64,000 bases of DNA from contig JAQJVL010000328.1 of the NCBI GenBank assembly GCA_035578905.1, positions 682,001 through 746,000 on the forward strand, in the 5' to 3' direction. Shown here piece by piece: positions 53,263 to 64,000 of the stretch. The notes under the pieces are model-generated. The model ran no database searches, was not told the DNA's origin, and worked only from the letters and a program-made list of their open reading frames with translations. Position 1 is the first letter of the stretch. Every line of letters begins with the position of its first letter. This DNA is from Stictocephala bisonia (Eukaryota; Arthropoda; Insecta; Hemiptera; Membracidae). Both the position numbers and the translations under genes were made by a program.

Positions 53263-56200
53263 AAAATGCATCGATGTCACTTCTTCTCTTACTATTGATC
53301 AATTGACTTATGTTTAAAAGAAGACCAGCGTTAATATGTAACGAAGACTACATTCCTTCATCCACAGTCACGTCATTCATAGATTGCCAATCGTTTACTT
53401 AATCAATAAATAAAGTAATAACTAAGCTTATTATATTTTAATACTATATTTGTGGTTCAATGGGCATGCACAATATCGTGTTTAAAAACATTAACTTGAT
53501 AAAACATGTAATTTAAATTTATGTTTCGACGTGATATTCATTCACATAAATTGAAGCAAAAAACTAGGACTGAAATACATATTTTCTAACTGGACCTGAA
53601 CATTCAATATTTTTGTAATTTTCATAGATTTTTCGTTCTCCAAAAGCATACAATCTTTGCGTGTGTTTTTAAAAATGATGATTTGTTCTATTTATATAAT
53701 TGTTTTTAATTTCATGACGTCATCAATTTTATATTACGGTTGCTAATAGACAAAATTAAAATCGGAACAACAAATTTACACCACATTTATGAACACGCCA
53801 AATCAAGAATGCTTTGAATGATCGAATATCTAGTGAGTTAAGTGCGGTTATTACAGAATCATATACTGATAGTGACGTGTATTCTGGTAAATTGCCCATC
53901 ATGCAATGCTGCTGTTGATAGAGAGGCTAATCATTATTGCCTATAACTGTATTATGTATTGGGACTCTTTGTAGTCTGTTCATCAATATTTATTATATAT
54001 TTGTATTCATTTAACATTTTGTCAAAAAGACTTAGTGTGGTATATTATAATCAATAGTGAAAGTTTCTTGAAACATGTTAAATATTATTCACCAAATAAA
54101 AACGTTAAGATAAAATTAAAAAATAAACGTGAAAATGTTGAAATAATTGTAAATTTACCATATATTATAATTAAATAACTTTTAAATGCAGTCCATTATT
54201 GCTTTTGCTATATTAAACGATTATTGTTATTTTATCAGTGTTCATAGTATCATTGATTTTATATAGCCTACACAAAGATTTATCATCCAATGCTAAATTT
54301 TGTGTCTCTCATTCAGCTAGCTGTTTGGGGTCCAGTAGTGGAGCGCTAGTGTAGTCCCGTGTAAATGTAACGAAGTTTAAAACATCAGTAGTGACAGACC
54401 TCAAAAACTAAACAAATTATTGACACAAACATTCCTATTACATATATGAATGTGTTGATACAGACAACATTAAGCGTCTTAATGTTATTAGACAATCAAC
54501 ATTCAGTAAATATTTTCTTAAAAAATAAAAAGAAGAGTAAAACTCAAAAAATATTCCAACAGTATCTTATATATGCGCCAAGAAAGGCTTCTTAAGAAGA
54601 TGTTCTCTAGTATACAAATTACTTATCAATGTTTTTATATGGCTAAACTAATAATTCAGTAAATGCGTGTATTTTGTTTTTTGAAAGGAATAGTGCTATA
54701 CTACTCTTGTCAATTTTATTTTTAAAACGACTATTAGTTTAAATATATTATTAGTTTGAAGAGAAAAAATATTTAAAATAAATAAATTATACATGCATAC
54801 CACTCAACTAATCAACGGAGAAAATGCCTGAAAGAGAAACTTTATAATTCTAAGTTCATTGAGGGAAGGTATGTGTGCACGAAAAACAAAATGAACAGTG
54901 TTTGTTTTCTGGTGTTTACTCACTTGTTTGCCTCTACAAGGTAAAAAGCAAATGTATTATGCAAACCACTTACATCTCTCAGTGTCCATAAACAAACTTA
55001 CCTTCCGGTAATTCACTTTAATGGAATCTCAAACCACTTTCGGCTGTTCGAAGAGTGCCTTAACAAAATGTAAACTCTCATACAAGAAGTCGGCATTCTC
55101 AAAATATGAGAATAACATATTTCGTTTCGTAAGGAGTGATTTAATTAGTACATGAAGTAAAAAGTACATGGAACTCTGATCGATGTATTTGTTGAATGTT
55201 TCTAATTGTGAAACTATCAGATGTTAACAACAAAGGTAATACACATAATTGTGTTACTGTGACGATTTTGGTCCTTTAAAGACCGGATAGGTTTTATTAG
55301 ACACTTTATAATTAAGTTTAAAATTACCTTACATAATACTAAATTAAGATAATTGTACAAAATGTTACATTAACAATTCATGTTTAAATAAATTCAATGT
55401 CATAATGGTGGTCCACTTACCTACCCTCCTAAGTATGAAATTTACGAAACTCACTCCCACCCCATCACGTTAAATGTATTGTACATGTATGTATGATCCG
55501 ACTGTATATGTATGGCCAGTCTCTCTTTTCCACAGATATATGACGATCAAGGCTCTCCTACCAGCCCACACGTGTCAAAATGACGTTAATCCATGCACAC
55601 ACGTATTTATGGCTTGGAAGAACGTATTAATTTCAAAACTAAAGTTAAAGAAACTATGATTGTATAGTATAATTAATTATGATATTATATTTAATGACTC
55701 ATTTATAATGGTAAATACAACAAAGCAACATAGATGTTACCTTCCTCTAAAATCCAAAGTACATGAGGAAATGTTCAATTGGCTAAGAATAAATATCGAT
55801 TTTTTTGCAACAGAAACGAAGTCCATCCACTTTTAAAACCACATTAGGTGTTCAGTCTAGCATATTCAGCAGTGTCCATATTGAAAGTGACATTTAAACC
55901 AGCATCTCGTAGCATACAACTTATTACTTTAGTCATTTATATGTACACAACTTCAAAATTAACTACTTATATATATATATATATATATATATTTTCATCG
56001 TAATTTTTCTTAATATTTTTACATAGATTGGATGTTTTTGGAAACGTTAATAATAATAAAAAATTAAATGTTTGGTTACTATCGTTAAAATGTATCGTTA
56101 AGATGAATGAATATCGTATTCCTTACAAATTAATTAGGTTGTTCATGTAATCAATAAAACATTTTAATTTATTCATCTTCAAATCGTGTTTTTATTTATA

Positions 56201-56370
56201 TTTATTTAACTGTGCTCAATAAATCACTGAGCACAAATTAACGTTAAATCCTCACAATAATCAATGTTGAATAATGTTATATTTAACCAAGAACAATGGA
56301 ATAAACCGAAAAGCAATCAGGAAAAATGGTGGCTCACTGAACTCATGACAATATTTCTCAATTAGCTAAC
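53263..56370. other. AT-rich noncoding DNA upstream of robo Ig2
   Basis: No exon with Ig1 character was found on the minus strand. On the plus strand ATG at 54891 starts a short hydrophobic frame (MNSVCFLVFTHLFASTR) running into GTAAAA, signal-peptide-like but unsupported. An (AT)n tract is at 55966-55993. Confidence 0.35.
55966..55993. repeat. (AT)n microsatellite
   Basis: Alternating TA for about 26 bases. Confidence 0.9.
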
Positions 56371-56588
56371 CTATTTGGAGGAATTCCAAATAACGAGAAA
56401 TGTAATTAGGAGTTAGCGCCCCAAGAAAGTAGCCCTGATAGCTTTGTGGGAGGCGGAAGATGAAGACGGATTTGAGGGGTGCCAAATTGATGTATCCGTG
56501 AAGCACCTGGGACCACGACCACTGGGATACCATCTGATCGAGGCCTGGGGGGCGGTAGAGCAGGCTCTTGGTAGGGGAGATTGTCTGT
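56371..56588 (-). CDS. candidate exon, function unknown
   Basis: A sharp GC-rich island in AT-rich DNA. On the minus strand it follows a good acceptor (TTTCTTTCAACAG) and could end at a GTTAGC donor. Two minus frames are open: one reads TISPTKSLLYRPPGLDQMVS, later FRLPQSYQGYFLGALTPNYI; another reads PALPPPRPRSDGIPVVVVPG and stops at 56413. A plus-strand frame is also open (KKVALIALWEAEDEDGFEGC). I recognise none. It could be an exon of another gene, an unplaced 5' exon, or a repeat. Confidence 0.3.
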
Positions 56589-56599
56589 TGAAAGAAACG

Positions 56600-57404
56600 A
56601 CGAAGTACGGTGCATGTTTTTAGTGTCAATATTTGATATTTGGTGTTATAATAGATGAAATAAATCAATGAAATAGTGTTTTCCTATTAGGTAATATATG
56701 TATTATATTACATAAAAAATATGTAGTATTCTTATAAAAAAAATGTGATGACGTATTCATTTTTTTTAAAATTAAGTAACTGTAATAACAAACATAGGTA
56801 TATTATAACACATTTACATACACGCTAAAATTTTTTTTACATTTAACGCTAGATTAACATAACAATATATATTTTCAAAATAATTAATGTACATTCTCTA
56901 TTTTTGATATCGGAAGGTAATTTATACTTTTTGTCAATTAGGCCTTAACTTTACAAATTATTCAAGCTGTTTACTTCCAGCTTGTTGTATTGAGTCCGTT
57001 ATTCTCTTGTCTCGACCATTTATTTAAATATACCATTCTCATTATCCTATAGTCTTTAGGTTTTTAACATTTTTTTTTTTTTTTTTTTTTTTTATCAAAA
57101 TCCCTGACATTTTCTCAAGGCATTCTCTTGATTCTAACTAATTCATAACCATTTCGATCATGTCATCACTTTTATCCTCTCCGCCCCATCTTCGGAATTG
57201 AATCTAAAATAATTCTAAAACTTGTCTAAAATAAATTACCCTTCTTATCTTATCATCATTGATGTCCGAAAATCTTTTTTCACATCATTGACGTATTCAC
57301 GTTAATCAAACTAACCTGACACACTTTTTATCGCATCCTACCATTATTGTTATATCAATATTTTTAATTTCCCTTCTTTTTTATCATCTGGGACCTTTTT
57401 CGTT
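56600..57404. other. AT-rich noncoding DNA
   Basis: Includes a T-run at about 57068-57093. Nothing else recognised. Confidence 0.45.
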
Positions 57405-57520
57405 AATTTACTACCACTACTTTTCCGTTACATCACAACCACTAGTTTTTTATATTTTTTATCACAATTACGCTTAGGTTAGATTAGGTAAGGTCAGGTT
57501 AGGTTAGGTTAGATACTTAA
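57405..57520 (-). repeat. CCTAACCTAACC-headed dispersed repeat, second copy
   Basis: Minus strand: AACCTAACCTGACCTTACCT, GTAATTGTGATAAAAAATAT, AAGTAGTGGTAGTAAATTAA. Matches 23741-23840. A fragment GTAGTGAATTAACGGAAAAG also occurs at 57700-57722. Confidence 0.6.
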
Positions 57521-60104
57521 GTTAATCACAAACTGGTAAATCCAATCATTGACTTACCGCCGAATGCGCTCTCCGTGTGTATGTTCTTGGAAAGCGATGA
57601 GATAAGGCCAGTGATATCGAATTCCTATCATATTAAGGAATACCATATGGACGTAAAATTCATTGGGGAACAGTTTTTAGAGCAATAGAATATTTATCAA
57701 GTAGTGAATTAACGGAAAAGGTCCTCATTATGACATAATTCTAATCGTCCCATAATACTGTAGCAACGTTTTTCATACTGGAATAATTTCCAAGGCATTA
57801 TTGTTGACAATCTGTTTTTCCAACATACAGTAGTCACTGATCCATTGTTATAAATAACTTATTTACCTACGATCCTCTTTTTCGTATCCTAATTGATGGT
57901 ATTGTTCTATTGGTCTGAACTGTCGTTGTTAATCAATCTTATATCTCGTTATTGTAATGCCCCATGATACGATGAAAGCACCCTTTCATTGCAATTAGAT
58001 TATTGTTTTTTCAAACATTTATTATGTAAATAATATGAATTGACCACTAACTCTTTTTAGTGGTAGATAGCACTGTATTCCAGTGATATCCCTGTATGCT
58101 TCAGTGGCCGATTTAACAAGTAGCCTAAACCTAGTTTTACAGGTTTCCATAATTAATGTATAGAAAACTATCGAAAACGTAATAAATAATATATTTTTAT
58201 AGTGAAAAGTTAAGCAAAGTTTTGAATAAACTACGATAGATAAAGGATTGGTTAAAGCCTAAACAGTATTGTAAATTAAAGTATTACTCGAAGATTGGTA
58301 GGGATTAATACGAATCTAGTTTTGGCACATTGTGTTATTTTCATCATGCAAATACCATGTGACGATTGAAAATATTTTGGAATTTACAGTATTCAGTTGT
58401 ATCATGCGTTCATAGAATATATTTGCTTTACAAATCGTATATTCCTCTGTAAAAAGATTTAAAATATAATAATATTTTATTAACCAAGATAACCTATAAA
58501 TATAAACATTTCAAACGAAATAACATGTATGAAAACTGAAATTAGTTCAGTCAATTTTAGCAAATACAGAATAAGTTTGCCAAGGACAAAGTAAAGCGCT
58601 ACATTCTTACATTATGTTCAAATAATGATATGGGTCAGATGGCATCGTTTAGAGGATGCGGATGGGGAGGGGGGGTTTTATATGAGAAGGGATGAATTTC
58701 CACGTGATGAATGGGATCTCTTATCGCATGATGGATTTAAGTAGGTGAAATATTCTGAAAGTTTGAATGCTTTGAATTTTATCTTTTTAACTAAAGATAT
58801 CAGATCGTTCCTTCGTCGTAAATTGAAGAAAAATTAACATTTTTATTTCTGTTTACTATATTATTAATACAATTAATACAATATTATTACAATATATAAA
58901 TCCTTCTTATATTGCTAGTGTTTTATATTTTACTCAACCATATCAGAGCCCCAGCTCCATGTTCAATAGGTACATAAAAATATGTCAATAAATGGCTTGT
59001 TGAGGTAGGGAGGGGAAATATATACGATTTATTAATCTCTAATATACTGAATAAAATTAAATACCTAGATGTTCCGACACATACAGGTCTTTTCTTTCTG
59101 GGTTTCTAAAAGAGAAACAATAATATAGGTTGGTGTTTGAATGCTTATGAGTGTAGCATGTTGTGCGTTGTGTGTTTTTGATTTTTTCTTATTCTTTTTT
59201 ATTTTTTTTTATTTTGAGAAAGGTGTGAGTGTGTGCGTGTGTTGTGTGTATGAGTGCATGTGTTGAGTTTTTTGGTTGGTGCGTGTGACATACAGTCATT
59301 GTGTTTGCACCCATTATTTATGCTAGTTGTGTGCGCGGATATAAATGTTTATGAACAGATTAGTGTCTTTCCTTTGTGCATCCTAAACGAGTATGTGCGA
59401 GTGAGGAGACATGCGGGTCTTTTTGTAAGTCTGAATGCATGTATGATCTTTCACGTAAGTGTGTACGCAATATTGCAAAAATGTGTTGTGATAATGTCTC
59501 TTTGAGGAATGTTTTGTTTAAAAATGACGTGTGCTTATGGGCGTAAGCAAGGGTCTGAATATGTGAACTGTGTCCAGGGTTTAGGTTTTAGTTTTTTATT
59601 AGATTACAGTACTCCTTTAATATTTTGATATAATTTTTTGTGCCTTCTAATATCGGAAATTTAGGTTATAAAATGTGCCTTTGTATTGTTTATTGCTTTA
59701 AGTTAATAATTGTCTATAAAATATGGTTTTTTTACTGTATATACTTCTACAAGATAGTGTAATATTTGTATTTATTTACGTCTGGCTGGTAGTGGCTGTT
59801 CCTCTCACACAGGGAAGTGCTTATGAGGAAAACTATTTCCATTTTTTTTATTAAAATGCTTATCTATCTATATATGCCCTAAACCGCCAATAATTACTAA
59901 TAAATAACACTAGAAAATATATAAGTATATATGCATGTATTTTTTTGTACTACGTTTCTTGTTTTTTTCTTTATTATTTACTATAGGACCTCACCGACAA
60001 GTTTTGCGTAACATGGTGAGGCCTTGATTTTGTACTCACTTTAAAGTAATTTATAATAAATAAATAAAATAATAAATAATAAAAATAAGTATTTTAAGAG
60101 GCTA
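57521..60104. other. AT-rich noncoding DNA
   Basis: No gene recognised. A GT-rich low-complexity stretch lies at 59155-59290; the frame 59254-59505 starts in it and has no domain. Confidence 0.45.
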
Positions 60105-60280
60105 AATTCAGGGTAAAAATCACAAAGAGAGGCTCCGGCTGGACTACATCAGTCAGATAACAAGAGATATGGGATGTGAGACATATCAACAGCTAAAAAG
60201 GAAGGCGAAGAAGAAGAGGAATGAAGAGCTGCTGTCAACCAGCTTAAGGGTGGAAGCACAAGAAGAACAAGTTTAGTAAT
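60105..60280 (+). pseudogene. RTE-like LINE C-terminal fragment
   Basis: A frame at about 60125-60275 reads RLRLDYISQITRDMGCETYQ then QLKRKAKKKRNEELLSTSL. This resembles the LLDxxxQIxxDxGCxSYxELKRxAxDRxxWR C-terminus of certain non-LTR retrotransposons. Only the tail is present. Confidence 0.55.
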
Positions 60281-60949
60281 GTTCTCCATTGAACGTGCAA
60301 CGTTAATAGGTAGCCCATTTAGCCTACTTTTGTGATATATTCTCGTAGCAGCCCACCCACTTTTTGCTCAGATCAAATTAGTCATACATATACTCCGTAC
60401 ACGAAAAACTGTCTATCTTCATAATTGAAAATGTATTCTCTTTTATTGTGTGTTTTGTATAATATAAAATAATTAAAACGTTTTAATTATACTATACTTC
60501 ACTTCAAGTCCCCAAAAGAAAGTCTCAATACTGTTTTGTCACCCACATTTTTCCATTATATTAAAAAATTGTATGAAATAACACATTACGAATAAAATAT
60601 AAGAGTTAACGATACGATTATTAATATTAATTAGTGAGGACAAGTTGGAACTGAGTTTGAGTAACCTGTTCAACCCAGTTAGGAACTTATACGGTTAAAT
60701 TAATAAAACTTGCTCATAAATAGGCATTACATTCAAATACAAAGTGTTTAAAGGCTTTCGCTACTGGCACAATCCCGGTAAGCGAACTACGAACATTGGC
60801 GGACCTAACTGATGGTTGCTATTAACACAGCCATTACACTCATCATTTACGTGTCGAAATGGGTGAGTCCTTTAGACTGCGGTACTGCAAAAATATAATT
60901 AATTGGTGACGTCAACAATGAGGGAGTGGGTGATTTGTCAGAATGTGAT
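60281..60949. other. AT-rich noncoding DNA
   Basis: Nothing recognised. Confidence 0.4.
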
Positions 60950-62830
60950 GGGTTGTGGTGGTGTGTGGGGAGAAGGGTGCAAGACTAGGCAACGGTACAT
61001 GTACAGAGCATTGTTGTACATGTTAAACATGGGCCACGGGCGTGACACTGGTCATTGTAACAGATTCCATTTAATGTGATGTGTTGTGGTTAGGTGGAGG
61101 GAGGGGGTGTAAAACCTGTAAAAGGTACATGTTCACAGCACAGTTGTTCCTGTTGAACATGGGCCACATGCGTAATAACTGGTAATTATACCAGATACCA
61201 CTTATAGTGACGGGTTGTGGCTGGGTGGGAGCGGTGTTGTAGGTCATGTCTACGGTACAAGTACAGAGCATTGTGTACATGTTAAACATGAGCCACGGGC
61301 GTAACACAGTCATTGTAACAGATTCCATTTAATGTGATGCTGGGTTGGAGGGTGGAAGAAAGACCTGTCAGTGGTACAAGTACAGAGCATTGTTGTACAG
61401 GTTGATCATGGCCACAGGCGTCACACTGGTCATTGTAACAGATTCCACTTAATGTGATTGTTGTAGCTGGGTTGGAGGGTGGAAGAAAGACCTGTTAGTA
61501 GTACCTATACAGAGCATTGTTCTACATGTTGAACATGGCCATAGGCGTGACACTGGTCATTGCAACAGATAATAGTAAATGTAATGTTATGGCTGGGTGG
61601 GAGGGTGGAAGCAAGACCTGTCAATGGTACATGTACAGAGCATTGTTCTACATGTTGAACATGGCCATAGGCGTGACACTGGTCATTGCAACAGATAACA
61701 GTAAATGTAATGTTATGGCTGGGTGGGAGGGTGGAAGCAAGACCTGTCAATGGTACATGTACAGAGCATTGTTGTACATGTTGAACATGGCCACAGGCGT
61801 GACACTGGTCATTGTACCAGATACCACTTAATGTAATGTTGTGGCAGGGTGGGAGGGTGGAAGCAGGACCTATCACCGGTACATGTACAGAGCATTGTTG
61901 TACATATTGAACATGGCCATAGGCGTGACACTGGTCATTGCAACAGATAACAGTAAATGTAATGTTATGGCTGGGTGGGAGGGTGGAAGCAAGACCTGTC
62001 AATGGTACATGTAAAGAGCATTGTTGTACATGTTGAACATGGCCACAGGCGTGACACTGGTCATTGTACCAGATACCACTTAATGTAATGTTGTGGCTGG
62101 GTGGGAGGGTGGAAGCAGGTCCTGTCACCGGTACATGTACAGAGCATTGTTCTACATGTTGAACATGGCCATAGGCGTGACACTGGTCATTGCAACAGAT
62201 AACAGTAAATGTAATGTTATGGCTGGGTGGGAGGGTGGAAGCAAGACCTGTCAATGGTACATGTACAGAGCATTGTTGTACATGTTGAACATGACCACAG
62301 GCGTGACACTGGTCATTGTACCAGATACCACTTAATGTAATGTTGTGGCTGGGTGGGAGGGTGGAAGCAAGACCTGTCAATGGTACATGTACAGAGCATT
62401 GTTGTACATGTTGAACATGACCACAGGCGTGACACTGGTCATTGCAACAGATAACAGTAAATGTAATGTTATGGCTGGGTGGGAGGGTGGAAGCAAGACC
62501 TGTCAATGGTACATGTACAGAGCATTGTTGTACATGTTGAACATGACCACAGGCGTGACACTGGTCACTGTACCAGATATCAGTTAATGTCATGAATTGT
62601 GGCTGGGTGGGATGGTTGAAGCAGGATCTGTCAGTGGTACATGTACAGAGCATTGTTGTACATGTTGAACATGGCCACTGGCGTGACCCTGGTCACTGTA
62701 CCAGATACCAGTTAATGTGATGGGTGGGGGGTGGTGTAGCAGGATCTGTCAGTGGTACAAGTACAGAGCATTGTTGTACATGCTGAACATGGCCACAGGC
62801 GTGACACTGGTCATTGTAACATATTCCACT
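60950..62830. repeat. 126-bp minisatellite array
   Basis: About 15 units with landmarks GTACATGTACAGAGCATTGT, TGTTGAACATGGCCACAGGC and GTGACACTGGTCATTG. AGAGCAT recurs at 61511, 61637, 61763, 61889 and 62015, exactly 126 bp apart. Two variants (CAACAGATAACAGTAAATGT and TACCAGATACCACTTAATGT) partly alternate. Since 126 is a multiple of three, a 382-codon minus frame (61505-62653) stays open with repeated QCHACGHVQHVQQCSVHVP. I judge it noncoding. Confidence 0.92.
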
Positions 62831-63194
62831 TAATCAAGCACATGTCTGCTCGACTATTATTTATAAATTGATTCTGACCACAACAGTTGTTGTCACATAT
62901 ATTTTAGATATTCTGATAATTAAAGTGGTTAATTTTCTTCTGATGTATTCATATCCATTGCTAGCAACAATACTCTTATACATTATTGTGTTAAATTATT
63001 TGTGTAAAATCCTACATTTTGATCATACCAACTCTAGGAAATCAATTTTACTGAGAATTTACTCCGGATTTCCTAAATGTTATTACAACATTATGCACAT
63101 ATTTATTGAAGTGTTATAAAGTAAACTTGTATTTAAATCATACCAACCGTAAACATATTACCGTTTCAGTAAAAATGGTAGTATTTGATATAAA
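62831..63194. other. AT-rich noncoding DNA
   Basis: The frame at 62868-63119 (83 codons, hydrophobic) has no recognised domain. Confidence 0.4.
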
Positions 63195-63295
63195 AACCTT
63201 AAGGTTAGGAAAGATTTAAGGTTAGGTGGTAAAAAGGACTATCTAGTCCTAACCTTGCCTTAAAAATAAAGTTTTTTTTCATTTAATTTCATTTC
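63195..63295 (+). mobile_element. short dispersed element with GGACT-AGTCC palindrome
   Basis: AAGGTTAGGTGGTAAAAAGG, ACTATCTAGTCCTAACCTTG, CCTTAAAAATAAAGTTTTTT. Best copy; it matches minus-strand copies at 13.2 and 10.7 kb. Confidence 0.65.
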
Positions 63296-63559
63296 TTTCA
63301 TAGAATAATGGTTTTAAGTATTTATTTTTGTGTCTCTTATTTATATATAAGCTCTCTTATATAGCTGGTATTTTGACATTGTTGGTATCATTTTGCATTA
63401 TTGTTCTGCAAATCAAAAACTAGGAATAAAATGTAATATTTTAAAGTGTTTTTTACAGCTGTGTTTCATATTTTATATGAACTTATTGAAATTTAACTAA
63501 TTTCGAAAATAACTCTTACTTTTTTGAGTAGGAAGCTATTTTTCTCGATTTAAATTATG

Positions 63560-63675
63560 GTGGGTCGTAGTCAAAGGCTTCGGAGTAAGCATCGTCTAAA
63601 GTTCGAAATTTCATTGGATGAATAAAGTTCACGCACAGGCTTGCAGATCAATGGAAACTCAAAGCCTGTTAAAAA
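63560..63675 (+). mobile_element. tRNA-derived SINE, family A, decayed
   Basis: GTCAAAGGCTTCGGAGTAAG, AAGTTCGAAATTTCATTGGA, TGAATAAAGTTCACGCACAG, GGCTTGCAGATCAATGGAAA. Shortened but in the family order. Confidence 0.6.
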
Positions 63676-64000
63676 ATTACCTTTTTGATTTGGCAAGGTT
63701 TAATTTAATAAATGTCGTGTTTTTAATAAATACAAACAACTTAAGGCAATTCTATTTTTAGATCATTCGATTAGCATAATAACTTTCAACGTGTTATAGA
63801 CTGAAATGTAATTTAAATTTAAAAGAGACCGTTTTCTAATAGTATTCTTTTAAAATAATCTTTCCACTTAATAAATGAAAAAAAAAGATTGCGACCTAGC
63901 ACGCTTTGATGATGTAGTTTATTGACAAGTTGGAGTTAAACTAACAACTGGCGGGCTTATGGGAAAATTGGATGAAGCCTCGATAGTCGTGGATAAAGTG

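Noticed and set aside
54891..54943. Signal-peptide exon of a plus-strand gene
   Set aside because: A 17-residue hydrophobic frame before a GT is easily found by chance in AT-rich DNA, and no downstream exon supports it.
61505..62653. 382-codon Cys/His-rich repeat protein
   Set aside because: It arises from a 126-bp minisatellite whose period is a multiple of three. Parts of the plus strand are open too, and key cysteines vary among units.

Overview
This window looks like nuclear DNA of an insect, possibly a hemipteran. It is AT-rich and has long introns with GT..AG splice sites, interspersed SINE, LINE and MITE repeats, several minisatellites and TTAGG-type (CCTAA) interstitial repeats. No bacterial-style genes, operons or CRISPR arrays are present. 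The species call is inference.

Only one protein-coding gene is convincingly present. It lies on the minus strand from about 48.67 kb down to the stop codon at 28.36 kb: 16 consecutive exons of a Roundabout (Robo) axon-guidance receptor. They join in frame with matching phases and canonical splice sites into about 1061 residues: Ig2 to Ig5, three fibronectin type III domains, one transmembrane helix and a short cytoplasmic tail with CC0-like (ADYAEV) and CC1-like (APYATT) motifs and a proline-rich segment. The signal peptide, Ig1 and promoter were not found and probably lie beyond the window, or in an exon I could not recognise. A separate exon-like GC island sits at about 56.4-56.6 kb.

Layout. 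0-28 kb (downstream of robo) is gene-poor and repeat-rich. It holds MITEs, a 5S-rRNA-derived SINE, a 2.1-kb pyrimidine minisatellite with a 299-bp higher-order repeat, a decayed mariner, a foldback element, a 147-bp tandem repeat split by a SINE, and a nest of LINE fragments at 21.5-23.7 kb. 28.3-48.7 kb is the robo gene, whose introns carry SINEs, a hAT MITE with a perfect 8-bp target duplication, another MITE, a minisatellite and a LINE tail. 48.7-64 kb (upstream of robo exon Ig2) holds a 590-bp foldback element, a Helitron-like or unclassified repeat, a minisatellite apparently built from the A-box head of a tRNA-derived SINE, an RTE-like LINE tail and a 126-bp minisatellite array at 60.95-62.83 kb.

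The most unusual items are the tandemly amplified tRNA A-box array, the SINE-interrupted 147-bp array, the 5S-derived SINE, and a minisatellite motif (CCCACCCATACAC) that recurs at five separate loci. No new multi-gene system is evident.
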